Of a stretch of DNA of 7,439 nt, positions 1-5,734 are shown in pieces (within the stretch, counting starts at the first letter, position 1; every line of letters starts with the position of its first letter). Origin of the DNA: Magnetovibrio sp. (GTDB lineage Bacteria > Pseudomonadota > Alphaproteobacteria > Rhodospirillales > Magnetovibrionaceae); the NCBI GenBank assembly GCA_016763895.1, contig JAESSV010000160.1:1-7439 (forward strand), written 5' to 3'. Under the pieces are notes generated by a model. That model was given only the letters and a program-made list of their open reading frames with translations. It ran no database searches and was not told where the DNA came from. Made by a program: the position numbers and the translations under genes.

Positions 1-583
1 ACATGGCGGGAATGGGTGAAAATCCAACCACCCGGTCGGGGCCGTATTCTTTGGTGGTGTAAACGTTCGCGGCCCCAATAATTTCGTTCACTTCATCCCA
101 ATCGGCCCGCACAAAACCACCTAGGCCCCGGGCTTGTTGATAGGCTTTCAACTTCACCGGATCTTCGACAATTGATTTCCACGCTTGAACCGCCGTATTG
201 CCGCTACGAGCTTCTCGCCAAAATTTAATCAATTCGCTGCGAATCAATGGGTATTTGATGCGATTACCACTGTACAAGTACCAAGAATAGCTGGCCCCAC
301 GCGCACACCCACGGGGTTCGTGATTGGGCATATCTGGCCGGGTCCGGGGGTAATCCGTTTGCTGCGTTTCCCACGTGACAATGCCGCCTTTGACATAGAT
401 TTTCCAACTGCACGACCCGGTGCAATTTGTGCCGTGCGTGGACCGCACAATCTTGTCATGGCTCCACCGTTTACGGTAGCCGTCTTCCCATTGCCGGTCT
501 TCGTTATTTACGACACCCAAATCTCCGGAAAAGGTTTCCGTAGATTTGCTAAAGAACGTCAGTCTGTCGAGAAAATGGCTCAT
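1..583 (-). CDS. narG: Respiratory nitrate reductase alpha subunit NarG, N-terminal 194 residues (runs off left edge)
   Basis: Catalytic molybdenum subunit of the membrane-bound nitrate reductase NarGHI, which reduces nitrate to nitrite on the cytoplasmic face with electrons from quinol. Translated from ATG at 583-581, the frame is open to the left edge. The N-terminus (MSHFLDRLTFFSK) corresponds to the degenerate Tat-like leader of E. coli NarG. H50, C54, C58 (HGTNCTGSCSW) and C93 (HEPRGCARGAS) match the His/Cys ligands of the FS0 [4Fe-4S] cluster. The segments TWETQQTDYPRTRPDMPNHE and YGPDRVVGFSPIPAM are hallmark NarG sequence. An AGGA Shine-Dalgarno lies at 595-592. The gene starts 52 nt after narK2 and probably shares its transcript; narHJI would be expected beyond the left edge. 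The Mo-ligand Asp lies outside the window. No disruption is seen. Family assignment is very secure. Confidence 0.97.
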   Translation of the reverse strand, partial: MSHFLDRLTFFSKSTETFSGDLGVVNNEDRQWEDGYRKRWSHDKIVRSTHGTNCTGSCSWKIYVKGGIVTWETQQTDYPRTRPDMPNHEPRGCARGASYSWYLYSGNRIKYPLIRSELIKFWREARSGNTAVQAWKSIVEDPVKLKAYQQARGLGGFVRADWDEVNEIIGAANVYTTKEYGPDRVVGFSPIPAM

Positions 584-634
584 AAAAATGTTCCTAGTCT
601 TTGAATGATAACGGTACAGTTCAACGGTGAAACT

Positions 635-2238
635 TTAAGGGTTTTTGACCTCAGCCTTTGGTCCAAGATAATACCACCAGTTCAAAAGCAAGCAAATGGT
701 GTAAAACACAGCAAAACCGTACAAAGCATTTTCAGGTGTGCCCAGCTTGATTTGTTCGCCAAAGACCTTGGGAATAACAAACGCGCCATAAGCGGCAACC
801 GCAGACGTCCACCCCAAAGCCGGGCCGGCTTGTTCTTTGGGAAACACCATGGCAATGGTTCTAAAGGTCGATCCGTTGCCAATTCCGGTGGCCGCAAACA
901 AGACTAAAAACAACACAAAGAACGGCCCAAAGACCTCTTCGGGTGTGGCCGACACGTAAGCTTGTTTAAGGTAATAAGCGACGCCCAAAGCCGATGCAAT
1001 CATCACGATGGACACCATTTGCGTAACCTTTGCCCCGCCAACTTTGTCGGCAATCCAGCCTCCGACGGGGCGAATAAGGGCGCCAATAAACGGCCCCATC
1101 CAGGCATACATCAACGCAGACGGACCGTTCGCATTGATAATGTCATGGGTCATAACACCGCCCACCATCACATGCTGATAGCCAAACACCACCTTAATCG
1201 CCAAGGCAAACCCAGCCGAATATCCGATAAAGCTGCCGAACGTCATGGTGCAAATAACGCTCATTACCCACGTGTGTTTGTTGTTGAAAATCTTAAATTG
1301 TCGTTCCAGGTTGGGCTTGATCTCACCCGGGATCATTTTCAACAAGATCACCGTGTTTAACAAAATCCCCACAATCAAAGGCCACTTGACCCAAGCCGGC
1401 GCGCCAAGCCCGGTGGGCGCTGGTAAAATGATATACAAACCAATCGCCGCCATCAGAAAACCATTCAGCAACATCATGGAAATTTGAGACATGGCCGCAA
1501 CGGGCGCGCCAATGCGCGGCGAGACTTCTTCGGTGCGAATATTATTCATGCCAAACCAACCGGCAAAAGCCAACGGGATCAAGATCACCAACCAGACAAA
1601 CCCGGCATTTTGAATATAGGTTTCGGTCCCCGCTGGAATTTTCCCAATCAAGGTTCCGGACGTGTTTTGCAAAATCATGGGATCGCCGCCAAAGATGCCA
1701 AACGTCATCACCAATGGCACCAAGATTTGCATGGTGGTCACACCCGCATTGCCCAAGCCCGCATTCAAGCCCAAAGCCAGGCCTTGCATTTTTTTGGGGA
1801 AGAAAAAGCTGATATTAGACATGGAAGACGCAAAGTTACCGCCGCCAAAGCCTGATAAAAACGCCAACAACTGGAACGTCCAAAGCGGGGTGTCTTTATC
1901 TTGAAGCGCAAAGCCGGTTCCAATGGCGGGCAACATCAACAACGCGGTGGTGAAAAAGATCGTATTTCGCCCCCCCGCAATCCGAATGAAGAAACTGGAC
2001 GGAATCCGCAACGTGGCCCGGTCAACCCGGCGATCGCCGACAACGTGAACAATTCGGCTTTTTCGAAACCAAAACCCAAATTCAACATCTGAACCGTGAT
2101 AATGCCCCAATACAACCACACGGCAAATCCACACAGCAAGCTGGGAATGGATATCCACAAATTTCGATTGGCAATGGCTTTACCCTTTTTTTCCCAGAAA
2201 TCCGGGTCTTCAGGGGTCCATTCATGAATGTCACTCAT
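635..2238 (-). pseudogene. narK2: NarK2-type nitrate/nitrite MFS transporter, interrupted by a one-base frameshift
   Basis: MFS transporter of the nitrate/nitrite porter family; NarK2-type members are generally linked to nitrate/nitrite exchange across the inner membrane. The ATG at 2238-2236 follows the narK1 stop by one base. The frame reads to AIAGLTG (codon 74, GGG at 2019-2017) and then continues as ATLRIP only in the neighbouring frame, which runs to TAA at 637-635. Restoring one G gives a continuous protein of 534 residues with the expected features: R78 (ATLRIPSSF, TM2 substrate Arg), GLNAGLGNAGV at 157-167 (nitrate signature 1), R390 (GALIRPVGGW, second substrate Arg), and a second signature near 472-490. 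As written, translation from the start would stop at 1936 after 100 residues, leaving about two TM helices. The rest of the protein is well preserved, so the lesion is recent or a sequencing/assembly error in a short G run. The family is certain; whether it is truly broken is not. Confidence 0.9.
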
Positions 2239-2239
2239 A

Positions 2240-3652
2240 TCACTGCTCCACACTTTTTTCAGGCTTGGCCTGACTTTGTAATTTAGACCGATCCATGCCA
2301 CTGTGATGCAACAAAGACTTTGCCCCCGTACCCTCCTTATGATGTGATTCATGGATAGAGTGCATTTCCGGCAATTCTGGTAATTCGTTGAGTTGTGGCA
2401 TATGCGCGCGTTCCATACGACGCACCGCCAAGTGCATCCAAATCAGGGCCGTGCTGACCAACACAAACAGCAACATGAAGCAACTGGTCCAAATTCCGGT
2501 TAAATCGTTCATGATGCCAAAGCTGATGGGCAGAATAAAGCCCCCCAATCCGCCAATCATGCCGACCAAACCACCAACGGACCCCACATGGTCCGGGTAA
2601 TAAACCGGAATGTGTTTGTACACTGCCGCTTTTCCCAAAGACATGAAGAACCCCAAGATGACGGTCAAACTCACAAAGGGAACCAAACCGATCGTGATAT
2701 TGAATTCAATCGGGCCATTGATCCCTTGCACAACATATTGCGTGGAAGGATAGCTTAGGAAGAAGGTGATAATGACGGCGGCGCTAAAGGTCCAATACAT
2801 GACCTTTCTTGCGCCAAATTTATCCGACATCCATCCGCCCAAAGCCCGAAAGATCGAACCGGGCAAGGCATAAGCCGCCGACAAGATGCCCGCCGTGGTG
2901 ATTTCCAGCCCGTAAGCGCCCACATAATAACGGGGTAACCACAAAGCCAAGGCCACATATGCCCCAAACACAAAGAAATAATAAATGGCAAAACGCCACA
3001 CCTGTAAATTTTTAAGGGGTTCCAATTGCATGAATGCAGAAGCAGGTTTTATGTTTCTTTTGCGACGATCAATGCTCACCGGGTCTTCTTTGGAAAACAG
3101 GAAGAACAACACCGCCGTTATCATCAAAATAATAGAATAGACTTGAGCCGTTTGCTGCCAGCCCAAAGCCACCAATAAAAAGGGCGCGCCAAAGTTGGTG
3201 GCCGCAGCCCCCACATTGCCCATGCCAAAAATGCCCAAAGCCGTGCCTTGGTGGTCTGAATCATACCATTTAGACACATAAGCAATGCCGACGGCAAACG
3301 CGCCACCGGCCAAGCCGACGCCAAGGGCCGCGACAAGGAACATTTCGTATGTGCTTACCGTAGATAATAACCACGCGGCAACCGCCGTCACCAGCATCAC
3401 CAACGTATAAACCCGTCTGCCACCATATTGATCGGTCCAAATACCCAAAAAGATACGGCTCAACGAACCCGTGAGAATTGGCGTCGCAACCAATAACCCA
3501 AACTGAGTGTTCGAAAGATTCAAGTCTTGTTGGATTTTAATCCCTATGATTGAAAAAATGGTCCAAACAGCAAAGCACACTGTAAATGCAAACGTGCTGA
3601 TTCCAAGCATCTGTTTTTGCTGGCTTGTGGTGACATTGTCCAAGACATGCAT
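2240..3652 (-). CDS. narK1: NarK1-type nitrate transporter (MFS, nitrate/nitrite porter family)
   Basis: Inner-membrane nitrate importer; NarK1-type members are regarded as nitrate/proton symporters. It has 470 residues and about 12 hydrophobic segments. R66 (TGSLSRIFLGIW) and R269 (GSIFRALGGW) correspond to the paired substrate-binding arginines of NarK. GIWTDQYGGRR (70-80) is the MFS loop 2-3 motif. GMGNVGAAATNFGAP (143-157) and GMIGGLGGFILP (364-375) are the two nitrate-signature glycine helices. I chose ATG 3652-3650 because AAGGGG sits 7 nt upstream and homology-like sequence begins just after it (QMLGISTFAFTVCFAVW). An in-frame ATG at 3778 would add 42 residues with no family character. 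The C-terminal tail (about 411-470) is hydrophilic and His-rich. The TGA stop is one base before narK2, so the two are probably translationally coupled. In Paracoccus-type organisms the equivalent pair is one fused protein. Confidence 0.95.
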   Translation of the reverse strand: MHVLDNVTTSQQKQMLGISTFAFTVCFAVWTIFSIIGIKIQQDLNLSNTQFGLLVATPILTGSLSRIFLGIWTDQYGGRRVYTLVMLVTAVAAWLLSTVSTYEMFLVAALGVGLAGGAFAVGIAYVSKWYDSDHQGTALGIFGMGNVGAAATNFGAPFLLVALGWQQTAQVYSIILMITAVLFFLFSKEDPVSIDRRKRNIKPASAFMQLEPLKNLQVWRFAIYYFFVFGAYVALALWLPRYYVGAYGLEITTAGILSAAYALPGSIFRALGGWMSDKFGARKVMYWTFSAAVIITFFLSYPSTQYVVQGINGPIEFNITIGLVPFVSLTVILGFFMSLGKAAVYKHIPVYYPDHVGSVGGLVGMIGGLGGFILPISFGIMNDLTGIWTSCFMLLFVLVSTALIWMHLAVRRMERAHMPQLNELPELPEMHSIHESHHKEGTGAKSLLHHSGMDRSKLQSQAKPEKSVEQ

Positions 3653-3831
3653 ATAGCATCCCCTTCTTTTTAAGAGTTTTGACTCGCCGTTACTCAACCG
3701 CGTTGCCATCAGGCTAGAGCAATTTGGCTCGGTACTCGCCCATACGAACGTGGCTGACATAAACGGCAACCCCCTCATATAACAACAAAAACTCTACGCT
3801 CATATTCGATGTTTGCAAGCTATAATTTGCG

Positions 3832-3861
3832 TTTATAATGCCACAATTGAAGTGCTAACAA
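3832..3861 (-). promoter_or_regulatory. Possible sigma70-type promoter for narK1-narK2-narG
   Basis: On the minus strand TTGTTA (3861-3856) is followed after 18 bp by TATAAA (3837-3832). This would start transcription near 3825 and leave a leader of roughly 170 nt before narK1. The match is moderate, the spacing is one over the optimum, and the region is AT-rich, so chance is a real alternative. Confidence 0.3.
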
Positions 3862-3909
3862 AATAATTGAAAGCCTACACTTTACCGCAACAAAGAAAGC
3901 GCTAAGCAA

Positions 3910-3927
3910 ATATTCTGAATATATAAT
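3910..3927 (+). promoter_or_regulatory. nirC -10 element overlapped by a 13-bp palindrome (possible operator)
   Basis: A perfect TATAAT (3922-3927) lies about 26 bp before the nirC ATG, which would give a leader of about 20 nt. No good -35 hexamer sits 16-18 bp upstream, suggesting dependence on an activator. ATATTCTGAATAT (3910-3922) is a perfect inverted repeat of 6+1+6 abutting the -10. A dimeric regulator bound there would cover the promoter, so a repressor operator is plausible. The regulator is unknown, and AT-rich palindromes arise by chance fairly easily. Confidence 0.4.
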
Positions 3928-3953
3928 TACCGATACTGAACAAAGGGCAGCCT

Positions 3954-4727
3954 ATGTACAAAGATACAACCAAGTTCCTTGCAAAAACGGCCGAACTAAA
4001 ATTTCAATACCTCAAGAATAATCCTGTTGGTTTTTTTATTTCCTGCATGATGGCCGGGGCTTATGTGGGAGTCGGCATTGTGCTTATTTTATCTTTGGGC
4101 AACGAGGCTGACCCCTCATCCACCAAATTGATCATGGGTACTTTTTTTGGCATCACCTTGACGTTAATCATCTTTGCCGGGGCGGAATTGTTTTCGGGCC
4201 ACATCATGTTTATGACCTTTGGTTTCCTTTACAAAAGGCTCAAGGCGCATCAAGTCATTTTGGATTGGGTCGTATGTTGGTACGGTAATTTGCTTGGGGC
4301 CATAACCATTTCGGTGCTGTTTGCCCTTGGCGGCGGCGGCGGCTGGATCAATGACAGCAGCAGCCTTGTTCACGCCATTGCTTTGGCCAAAATCAACAGC
4401 ACGCCCGTTGAGCTTATCGCGCGGGGGATTATATGTAACTGGTTGGTTTGTTTGGCTATTTGGATGACCACCCGCACCGAAAACGACACCACCAAATGTA
4501 TTTTAATTTTCTGGTGTCTGTTTGCCTTTGTCGCCGCTGGTTTTGAACACGGCATCGCCAACATGACGGTTTTCACCGTATCCATGATGGGCAGCCACCC
4601 CGAAGGCGTGAACTTCTCAGGCATTCTGTACAATCTGTTTTTTGCATCGGTGGGCAATACTTTGGGCGGTGCCATCTTCATCGGAGGCGGCTATTACCTC
4701 ACCGATCATAACAAAACCTATGAATAA
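3954..4727 (+). CDS. nirC: Nitrite channel NirC (formate/nitrite transporter family)
   Basis: Pentameric inner-membrane channel that moves nitrite between periplasm and cytoplasm. At 257 residues it is close to E. coli NirC (268). The family motifs are all present: AGAELFSGH at 75-83, GNLLG at 111-115, GFEHGIANM at 196-204 with the conserved pore His (H199), and GNTLGG at 234-239. The segment ALAK (143-146) and CNWLVCLAIWM (161-171) is typical of NirC rather than FocA, so I call nitrite over formate. AGGG lies 6 nt before the ATG. It is divergent from narK1 and convergent with the orphan gene at 4755-5066. Nitrite made by NarG and not exchanged by NarK2 could leave, or be recovered, through this channel. 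The specificity subtype is inferred from sequence resemblance. Confidence 0.94.
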   Translation: MYKDTTKFLAKTAELKFQYLKNNPVGFFISCMMAGAYVGVGIVLILSLGNEADPSSTKLIMGTFFGITLTLIIFAGAELFSGHIMFMTFGFLYKRLKAHQVILDWVVCWYGNLLGAITISVLFALGGGGGWINDSSSLVHAIALAKINSTPVELIARGIICNWLVCLAIWMTTRTENDTTKCILIFWCLFAFVAAGFEHGIANMTVFTVSMMGSHPEGVNFSGILYNLFFASVGNTLGGAIFIGGGYYLTDHNKTYE

Positions 4728-4743
4728 AGGCGCACAAAGCCTT
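4727..4743. terminator. Weak hairpin between convergent nirC and the orphan gene
   Basis: AAGGC and GCCTT form a 5-bp stem around a 7-nt loop, overlapping the nirC stop codon and lying 11 bp beyond the stop of the convergent gene. There is no proper U-tract on either strand, although the minus-strand side is followed by TATT. Its position suits a shared terminator, but the structure is weak. Confidence 0.25.
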
Positions 4744-4754
4744 AACGTCAGGAC

Positions 4755-5066
4755 CTAAGCGTTGGCCGCAATGTCTGCGGCCACGGCTTGTACAGAAGGG
4801 CTACCGTCTTTGTTGCCGGACAGTTCGGCCGTGCGCGAAACCACCATGTCGTGGACGTCTTTGGCGTCAACGGGGTGTTGCTTCAACATGACCGCCAAGA
4901 CCGATTCAATGGCCATAATATGAGCCGCCATGCTTTCCATTTCGTCCAAGCGCTGTGTTGCTTGACCGCCAATTTCAACAATATCTTGAGACAGCTGACT
5001 CAAGGTTCCTTGCAGATTTCCAACTTGAATCAAGACCTCAGATTCTTCTGTATTTTGTTCGCTCAT
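4755..5066 (-). CDS. Hypothetical acidic protein, 103 residues, predicted coiled coil
   Basis: I do not recognise the family. Evidence that it is real: a good Shine-Dalgarno (AGGGGAC, 4 nt before the ATG at 5066-5064), a clean frame filling the gap between nirC and the AOR operon, and a coherent protein pattern. The N-terminus is acidic and polar (MSEQNTEESE). Residues 12-36 and 43-60 show hydrophobic residues at 3-4 spacing (L18, L22, L25, I29, I32; then M43, M46, I50, I53, L57, M60), as in an amphipathic helix or coiled coil. Residues 64-103 are Ala/Val/Asp-rich and end in AADIAANA. There is no Cys, signal peptide or membrane segment, so a cytoplasmic oligomer is likely. Four 21-bp repeats begin 17 bp upstream of the start. 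It reads in the same direction as the AOR operon, 123 nt after it, but probably from its own promoter. Confidence 0.75.
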   Translation of the reverse strand: MSEQNTEESEVLIQVGNLQGTLSQLSQDIVEIGGQATQRLDEMESMAAHIMAIESVLAVMLKQHPVDAKDVHDMVVSRTAELSGNKDGSPSVQAVAADIAANA

Positions 5067-5082
5067 AATCGTCCCCTACAAC

Positions 5083-5166
5083 CATTCTGGTATTGTATTT
5101 AAGCATTCTGGTATTGTATTTAAGCATTCTGGTATTGTATTTAAGCATTCTGGTATTGTATTTAAG
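5083..5166. repeat. Four perfect tandem copies of a 21-bp repeat
   Basis: Copies occupy 5083-5103, 5104-5124, 5125-5145 and 5146-5166 without a mismatch. On the plus strand each starts CATTCTGG and ends ATTTAAG. On the minus strand each contains AATACAATAC, an internal 5-bp duplication that includes a TACAAT -10-like hexamer. The array ends 17 bp before the start codon of the downstream gene, so its promoter probably lies in or next to it. A 21-bp period equals two helical turns, placing any bound protein on one face of the DNA. Perfect identity implies recent expansion by slippage or active homogenisation. The frames that read through the repeat are an arithmetic result of a period divisible by three and are not taken as coding. 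Confidence 0.97.
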
Positions 5167-5189
5167 AAATGCACAGCTTTTTTACGGCA

Positions 5190-5471
5190 TTACCCCCCGC
5201 CACGATGGAAATATCGCTGAAAGCGTTCTATGGCAACATACGCCTCTTGGTCTTTATAACCCGTTAATTCTAGTGTGACATCGGCTCTGGGAATGGAAAA
5301 ACCGCCCAGTTTGACAAGGGCTTGTTCAACAAAAGTGATTTTAAACTTGCGCCCATTGTCTTCCCGAATGAAGACGTCTCCGGACACCTCAAAATCTTCG
5401 CAATCCAAAGCACGGGGCAAGGATTTTAAAAACATCTTTCGGGTCAGCGCCATTTCTTTTTTGATAATCAC
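5190..5471 (-). CDS. Small conserved-context protein of the AOR operon, 93 residues, ending in Gly-Gly-Gly
   Basis: Function not recognised. I start at GTG 5471-5469 because GGAGG, contained in the end of the preceding MoaD-like gene, sits 5 nt upstream; the gap to that gene is a single base, implying coupling. An internal ATG at 5453 (protein starting MALTRK, 87 residues) is the alternative. The protein is soluble and looks mixed: a basic N-terminus (KKEMALTRKMFLKSLPRAL), alternating beta-like stretches (EVSGDVFIRED, RKFKITFVEQ, RADVTLELTGY at 63-72), then a helix (73-89) and an RGGG tail. One Cys (C24). Its place at the end of an operon for a tungsten/molybdenum pterin enzyme suggests a maturation or assembly role, possibly equivalent to the last gene of aorABCDE clusters, but this is inferred from position only. 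The exposed glycine tail resembles that of MoaD and ubiquitin-like carriers without obvious similarity to either. Confidence 0.8.
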   Translation of the reverse strand: MIIKKEMALTRKMFLKSLPRALDCEDFEVSGDVFIREDNGRKFKITFVEQALVKLGGFSIPRADVTLELTGYKDQEAYVAIERFQRYFHRGGG

Positions 5472-5472
5472 C

Positions 5473-5724
5473 TCAGCCTCCGGCCACCGGGGGCCAGATG
5501 GCCAAGGCCTCATTTGCTTTTAAAATACGCTCCGCGCGTTCACCGGGAGCAATATACACGCCGTTCACCAACACCAAATGACAATGTTGGGTCGGAAGGT
5601 TTAAGTGTTCAATAACGCCTTGCACCGACACGCCATCCTCCACCTCAACTTCGGCCACATTGCGCACCGCATCTTCGGGCAAATGTTTGGCGAGCACCGA
5701 AAATAGTTTCAGGGTAATTTTCAC
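5473..5724 (-). CDS. moaD: MoaD/ThiS-like sulfur-carrier protein
   Basis: Beta-grasp sulfur carrier of the MoaD family, which delivers sulfur as a C-terminal thiocarboxylate to build the dithiolene of molybdopterin or tungstopterin. It has 83 residues, the normal length. It begins VKITLKLFSVLAKHLP and ends LAIWPPVAGG, the classical MoaD end with the required terminal Gly-Gly. VNGVYIAPGERA (53-64) is typical of the loop before the last strand. I chose GTG 5724-5722: GAGGGG lies 6 nt upstream and family sequence begins exactly there. An upstream in-frame ATG at 5784 would add 20 residues that overlap the preceding gene. It follows the FAD oxidoreductase by 10 nt. Its position in an AOR operon suggests a dedicated carrier for that enzyme's cofactor (aorD-like) rather than the housekeeping MoaD; no moaE is nearby. 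Confidence 0.92.
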   Translation of the reverse strand: MKITLKLFSVLAKHLPEDAVRNVAEVEVEDGVSVQGVIEHLNLPTQHCHLVLVNGVYIAPGERAERILKANEALAIWPPVAGG

Positions 5725-5734
5725 GGCAAGCCCC

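Larger units (their letters stand above)
3653..3953. other. narK1-nirC divergent regulatory region (no gene)
   Basis: This 301-bp AT-rich gap separates the divergent starts of narK1 and nirC, so it should carry both promoters and any nitrate or oxygen control. It contains three forward TATAAT hexamers (3821-3826, 3834-3839, 3922-3927), a possible minus-strand promoter and a 13-bp palindrome, listed separately. I searched for the 14-bp FNR/Anr/Dnr pattern (TTGAT, four bases, ATCAA) and found nothing convincing; the nearest inverted TTGA/TCAA arrangements have the wrong spacing. The open frame extending from narK1 up to 3778 has no protein-family character and I treat it as leader. Confidence 0.7.

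Noticed and set aside
185..604. Plus-strand open frame of 139 codons opposite narG
   Set aside because: It is the antisense shadow of narG, which carries unmistakable cluster-ligand motifs in the other strand.
1936..2352. A separate 138-residue gene overlapping the narK1 end
   Set aside because: From 2238 it is the true N-terminus of NarK2; upstream of that it reads narK1 out of frame, and beyond 2017 it reads narK2 out of frame after the frameshift.
3678..3696. TTGA...TCAA inverted arrangement before narK1 as an FNR/Anr/Dnr site
   Set aside because: The half sites are separated by 11 bp instead of the 6 bp between TTGA and TCAA in the 14-bp consensus, and it lies within 45 bp of the start codon, downstream of the likely promoter.
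3653..3778. 42-residue N-terminal extension of NarK1 from the ATG at 3778
   Set aside because: It has no NarK similarity, and a strong AAGGGG site sits just before the ATG at 3652.
3846..3861. TTGAAGTGCTAACAA as an FNR-type box
   Set aside because: TTG and CAA are 9 bp apart instead of 8 and the inner bases do not match the consensus.
5143..5192. Terminator after the AOR operon
   Set aside because: The only stem (AATGC/GCATT) has 5 bp with a 14-nt loop and no U-tract, too weak to list.
5093..5278. Plus-strand frame encoding repeated YLSILVL units, and a minus-strand frame encoding repeated MLKYNTR units
   Set aside because: Both come from a 21-bp repeat with no stop in those frames. Neither has a convincing ribosome site or a protein beyond the repeats, and the plus frame overlaps a real gene on the other strand.
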